DNA from: Tropicimonas sp047971885
GTDB taxonomy: Bacteria > Pseudomonadota > Alphaproteobacteria > Rhodobacterales > Rhodobacteraceae
Direction: 5' to 3'
NCBI RefSeq assembly: GCF_047971885.1
Contig: NZ_JBKEAE010000183.1
Span: 11,444 to 75,443, forward strand
DNA length: 64,000 nt
Positions within the stretch are counted from its first letter, which is position 1. Each line of letters begins with the position of its first letter. Under the pieces are notes generated by a model. That model was given only the letters and a program-made list of their open reading frames with translations. It did no database searches and was not told where the DNA came from. The position numbers were made by a program, and so were the translations under genes. Of the stretch, positions 61,523 to 64,000 are shown piece after piece.

Positions 61523-62509
61523 TCAGACCAGCGCCGCGCTGACGGCGCTTTCGGGCAGTTCCTCGTCGAAACAGCGCTGGTAGAATTCCGCCACCGTCTG
61601 GCGTTCCAGTTCGTCGCACTTGTTGAGAAAGGTCAGCCGGAAGGCATAGCCGACCGAATGGAAGATGCGTGCGTTCTGTGCCCAGTTGATCACCGTTCGC
61701 GGCGACATCACGGTGCTGAGTTCGCCGTTCATGAAGGCGGTGCGCGTCAGGTCGGCCACCATCACCATCTGGCTGACGACCTTGCGCCCCTTTTCGTTGT
61801 TGTATTGCGGCGCCTTGGAGAGCACGATGGCGGTTTCGGCGTCATGGCTGAGATAGTTCAGCGTCGCCACCAGCGACGAGCGTTCCATCTGGGCCTGGTT
61901 GATCTGCTGCACGCCGTGATAGAGCCCGGTGGTGTCGCCCAGACCGACGGTGTTCGACGTCGCAAACAGCCGGAAGCTCGGATGCGGGGTGATGATCTCG
62001 TTCTGGTCGAGCAGCGTCAGCTTGCCGTCATGCTCCAGCACCCGCTGGATGACGAACATCACGTCGGCGCGGCCGGCGTCGTATTCGTCAAAGACGATGG
62101 CGACCGGGTTGCGCAGCGCCCAGGGCAGGATGCCCTCGTGAAACTCCGTCACCTGCTTGCCGTCGCGCAGCTTGATCGCGTCCTTGCCGATCAGGTCGAT
62201 GCGGCTGATGTGGCTGTCGAGGTTGACCCGCGCGGTGGGCCAGTTCAGCCGCGCCGCAACCTGTTCGATATGGGTCGACTTGCCGGTGCCGTGATAGCCC
62301 TGGATCATCACCCGGCGGTTGTGGCTGAAGCCGGCGATGATCGCCAGCGTCGTGTCGGGATCGAACTTGTAGGTGGGGTCGAGTTCGGGCACGCGGTCGG
62401 CCTGGTCGGCAAAGCCCCGCACGATCATGTCGGTGTCGATGCCGAAGACATCGCGGACCGAGATCTCCTCGGTCGGTTTCGCGGCTTTTTCGGCCTGATG
62501 CGCAGCCAT
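61523..62509 (-). CDS. cobS: Aerobic cobaltochelatase subunit CobS
   Basis: A 328-residue AAA+ ATPase of the CobNST chelatase. Walker A GYHGTGKSTHIEQVA lies near residue 75, Walker B is AIVFDEYDAGRADV and sensor-type segments SFRLFATSNTVGLGD follow. The amino region VFGIDTDMIVRGF is the typical CobS start. The ATG at 62509 is preferred for its GAGGA site eight bases upstream. The J-domain gene lies about 0.7 kb further upstream on the same strand, with a divergent membrane-protein gene between them. Confidence 0.94.
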   Translation of the reverse strand: MAAHQAEKAAKPTEEISVRDVFGIDTDMIVRGFADQADRVPELDPTYKFDPDTTLAIIAGFSHNRRVMIQGYHGTGKSTHIEQVAARLNWPTARVNLDSHISRIDLIGKDAIKLRDGKQVTEFHEGILPWALRNPVAIVFDEYDAGRADVMFVIQRVLEHDGKLTLLDQNEIITPHPSFRLFATSNTVGLGDTTGLYHGVQQINQAQMERSSLVATLNYLSHDAETAIVLSKAPQYNNEKGRKVVSQMVMVADLTRTAFMNGELSTVMSPRTVINWAQNARIFHSVGYAFRLTFLNKCDELERQTVAEFYQRCFDEELPESAVSAALV

Positions 62510-62696
62510 GGTCGCATTCCTCATCTTTCGACGCGCCGCCGGATCGCGACACGGAACAAGTGCCGGGGATGCACCAAACCCGGGTGCGGTGCAAGAGGCG
62601 CCGCCGCATCGGTTCACCTGCGCCACCTGCCAGCCGGCTTTTCATTCCTGCCCGACCGCGCCAGAGTATGCGCAGCGGAACGGCCAGAAGGGAAGA

Positions 62697-63203
62697 ATGA
62701 TGGAAAACCGTCGTACCGGATCGCCGGTTGGGGTGGTCGCCCTGATGATGGCGCTTACCGGGGCGCTTTTCTTCTTTGCCTTCATGGCCGACGACGCGCG
62801 CCAGATGCGCGCCGATGGCATGGTCGCGCTGCCCTGGGGGCTGATGTGGCGCTATTTGCTGGCGATGGCGGCGGGGGGCGGGCTGACGGGCGCCGCGCTG
62901 GCCGGCGCCTTCGGCAGGGGCGGCGCCGGCGGCTGGCTGCTGGCGCTGCTGGCGGGTATCGCGGCGACCCTGATCGCGGGGCTGGTCGGCAGCACGGTGG
63001 GCATGTTGCCCGATCTTCTGGCCGATGGCTGGCAGGGGCGCGATCTGATTCCCGTCGCCGCCGGGCTGCTGGTGGTGCCGTTCGCGCTTGCCGGAGAGAT
63101 CCGGGTCTTCGGCGCCTGGCTGCCCGGCATCTGGCTGCTGCCGGTCTGGCTGGCCCTGATCTGCCTGACCCACCTCTGGGCGCGGCGGCTGCGCGAAAGA
63201 TAG
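62697..63203 (+). CDS. Four-helix membrane protein of unknown function
   Basis: A 168-residue protein with four hydrophobic segments (about 13–33, 50–75, 83–105, 120–155). The ATG at 62697 (with an adjacent in-frame ATG) follows AAGGGAAG; the longer open frame upstream lacks homology and covers the cobS upstream region. It is divergent from cobS and convergent with the J-domain gene. Family not recognised. Confidence 0.7.
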   Translation: MMENRRTGSPVGVVALMMALTGALFFFAFMADDARQMRADGMVALPWGLMWRYLLAMAAGGGLTGAALAGAFGRGGAGGWLLALLAGIAATLIAGLVGSTVGMLPDLLADGWQGRDLIPVAAGLLVVPFALAGEIRVFGAWLPGIWLLPVWLALICLTHLWARRLRER

Positions 63204-63234
63204 CGTCGGACGCATCCGCCCGAACGATCCCGCA

Positions 63235-63861
63235 TCACTTGAAGTTGCGGCTGTCCTTGATCTGGTCCCAGGCCCAGACAACTTCCTGAAGGCGGTCCTC
63301 GTCCGACCGGTCGCCGCCGTTCATGTCGGGGTGCAGCACCTTGATCAGTGCCTTGTAGGATTTGCGCACCTCGGCCTTGGTCCAGTGTTCGCGCGCGTCG
63401 AGAATTTCCAGCGCGCGGCGTTCGGTGGGGGGCAGGCGGCGGCCGCCGCCCAGACTGCGGCCGGGATTGCGGGTGGCGTTCTCGCCCAGCACCTGATGGG
63501 CGTCGTCGATCCCCAGCCGGGCCCACGCCCGTTCTTCGGAAGACTGGCGGAAGGGCTTGGTCTCGCGGCCCCAGACCCTGTCGCTGTCGATCTGTGCCTG
63601 GGCCTCTTCTTCGGTCGTCGCGTCGAAGAAGTTCCATTTCAGGTTGTATTCGCGCACATGTTCCTTGCAGAACCAGTAGTACTGATCGAGCGTGTCGGGG
63701 CTTTTGGGGGCACGGTATTTGCCGGGCTGGTCGCAGCCCGGATATTCGCAGATCCGCTGCGAGGTCTCGAATGCGCCGGACATACCCCGCCTGCCGCGCG
63801 AACGCTTCTTCTTGTCATTCGCGGCGCTGATGTCGAAGCCGAACGGGTCGGGTTTTGCCAT
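63235..63861 (-). CDS. J-domain (DnaJ-like) protein
   Basis: A 208-residue protein with a carboxy-terminal J domain (about 148–205) carrying the HPD motif (KVLHPDMNGGDRSDEDRLQEVV), which stimulates Hsp70 ATPase. The amino half has a Cys/His pattern (CEYPGCDQPGKY...YWFCKEHV, about 38–70) resembling a zinc-binding module. J-domain genes of this kind accompany cobS in many Rhodobacteraceae, suggesting a client link to the chelatase; that is inference. The start MAKPDPFGFDISAAND is well supported. Confidence 0.9.
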   Translation of the reverse strand: MAKPDPFGFDISAANDKKKRSRGRRGMSGAFETSQRICEYPGCDQPGKYRAPKSPDTLDQYYWFCKEHVREYNLKWNFFDATTEEEAQAQIDSDRVWGRETKPFRQSSEERAWARLGIDDAHQVLGENATRNPGRSLGGGRRLPPTERRALEILDAREHWTKAEVRKSYKALIKVLHPDMNGGDRSDEDRLQEVVWAWDQIKDSRNFK

Positions 63862-64000
63862 GGGGTCAACACCTTTCCGAGACGCTGCTCGCTACTTCCA
63901 TCCAAGTTCTTTCCGACTCGGAAGCCGGAGTCTAATCTGCGATGCAGGGGTTCGAACAGCCGAAAGTTGCAGCATATGCCGATCGCCGCCGAAATGAGAA

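Noticed and set aside
63862..64000. A gene start at the right edge
   Set aside because: Only an ATG without a ribosome-binding site is seen in the last bases; nothing can be supported in this 139-base upstream region of the J-domain gene.

Overview
This window comes from the chromosome of a GC-rich alphaproteobacterium, most likely a Rhodobacterales/Rhodobacteraceae member. The assignment rests on gene neighbourhoods rather than one marker: murA–DUF2948–hisD–UPF0262–LMW phosphatase, a DUF2484 gene between murC and murB, an mraZ gene behind an UpsM-like leader RNA, DUF1127 genes linked to CCUCCUCCC-loop small RNAs, aerobic-type cobaltochelatase genes cobS and cobT, and a VPLPA-CTERM protein.

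Layout. 1–4.9 kb, minus strand: a nitrilase-family gene cut by the left edge, then LMW phosphatase, UPF0262, hisD, DUF2948, murA and a small basic protein. tRNA-Thr(GGT) sits at about 5.0 kb. 5.5–9.1 kb: a DUF2478 gene divergent from a TonB-dependent receptor, with a near-perfect molybdate (ModE/Mop-type) operator between them, then a solo LuxR-type regulator. 9.2–15.8 kb, minus strand: histidine phosphatase, GST, aldehyde dehydrogenase, tRNA-Gly(GCC) and pyruvate carboxylase. 15.9–18.8 kb: a UvrD-type helicase and a single-domain response regulator.

18.8–20.7 kb, minus strand: a stress-RNA locus with three DUF1127 genes and five two-hairpin RNAs whose loops read CTCCTCCTCCCT (CcsR/cuckoo RNA family). 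They form two cassettes, each behind a copy of the same promoter. 20.8 kb: mrp.

22.2–46.3 kb, plus strand: the division and cell-wall (dcw) cluster. A MraZ-box-containing promoter and an UpsM-like RNA lead into mraZ, rsmH, ftsL, ftsI, murE, murF, mraY, a membrane protein, murD, ftsW, murG, murC, DUF2484, murB, ddl, ftsQ, ftsA, ftsZ, lpxC and bamD. A flavoprotein gene on the opposite strand separates murD from ftsW. Many junctions are ATGA overlaps, implying translational coupling. These genes make lipid II (Mur enzymes, MraY, Ddl), polymerise and crosslink it at the septum (FtsW, FtsI), and build the divisome (FtsZ/A/Q/L); LpxC and BamD serve the outer membrane. bamD carries an in-frame amber codon.

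46.4–63.9 kb: recN, a D-lactate-dehydrogenase-like flavoenzyme, a ClC channel, DUF427, an aminopeptidase P, a VPLPA-CTERM repeat protein, cobT, CYTH–CHAD, a secreted phospholipase-A2-like protein overlapping a membrane-anchored glycerophosphodiester phosphodiesterase, an orphan PAAR protein, cobS, a small membrane protein and a J-domain protein.

The observations most worth following are the Mo-box-controlled TonB receptor, the duplicated DUF1127/anti-Shine-Dalgarno-like RNA cassettes, and the amber codon in bamD.
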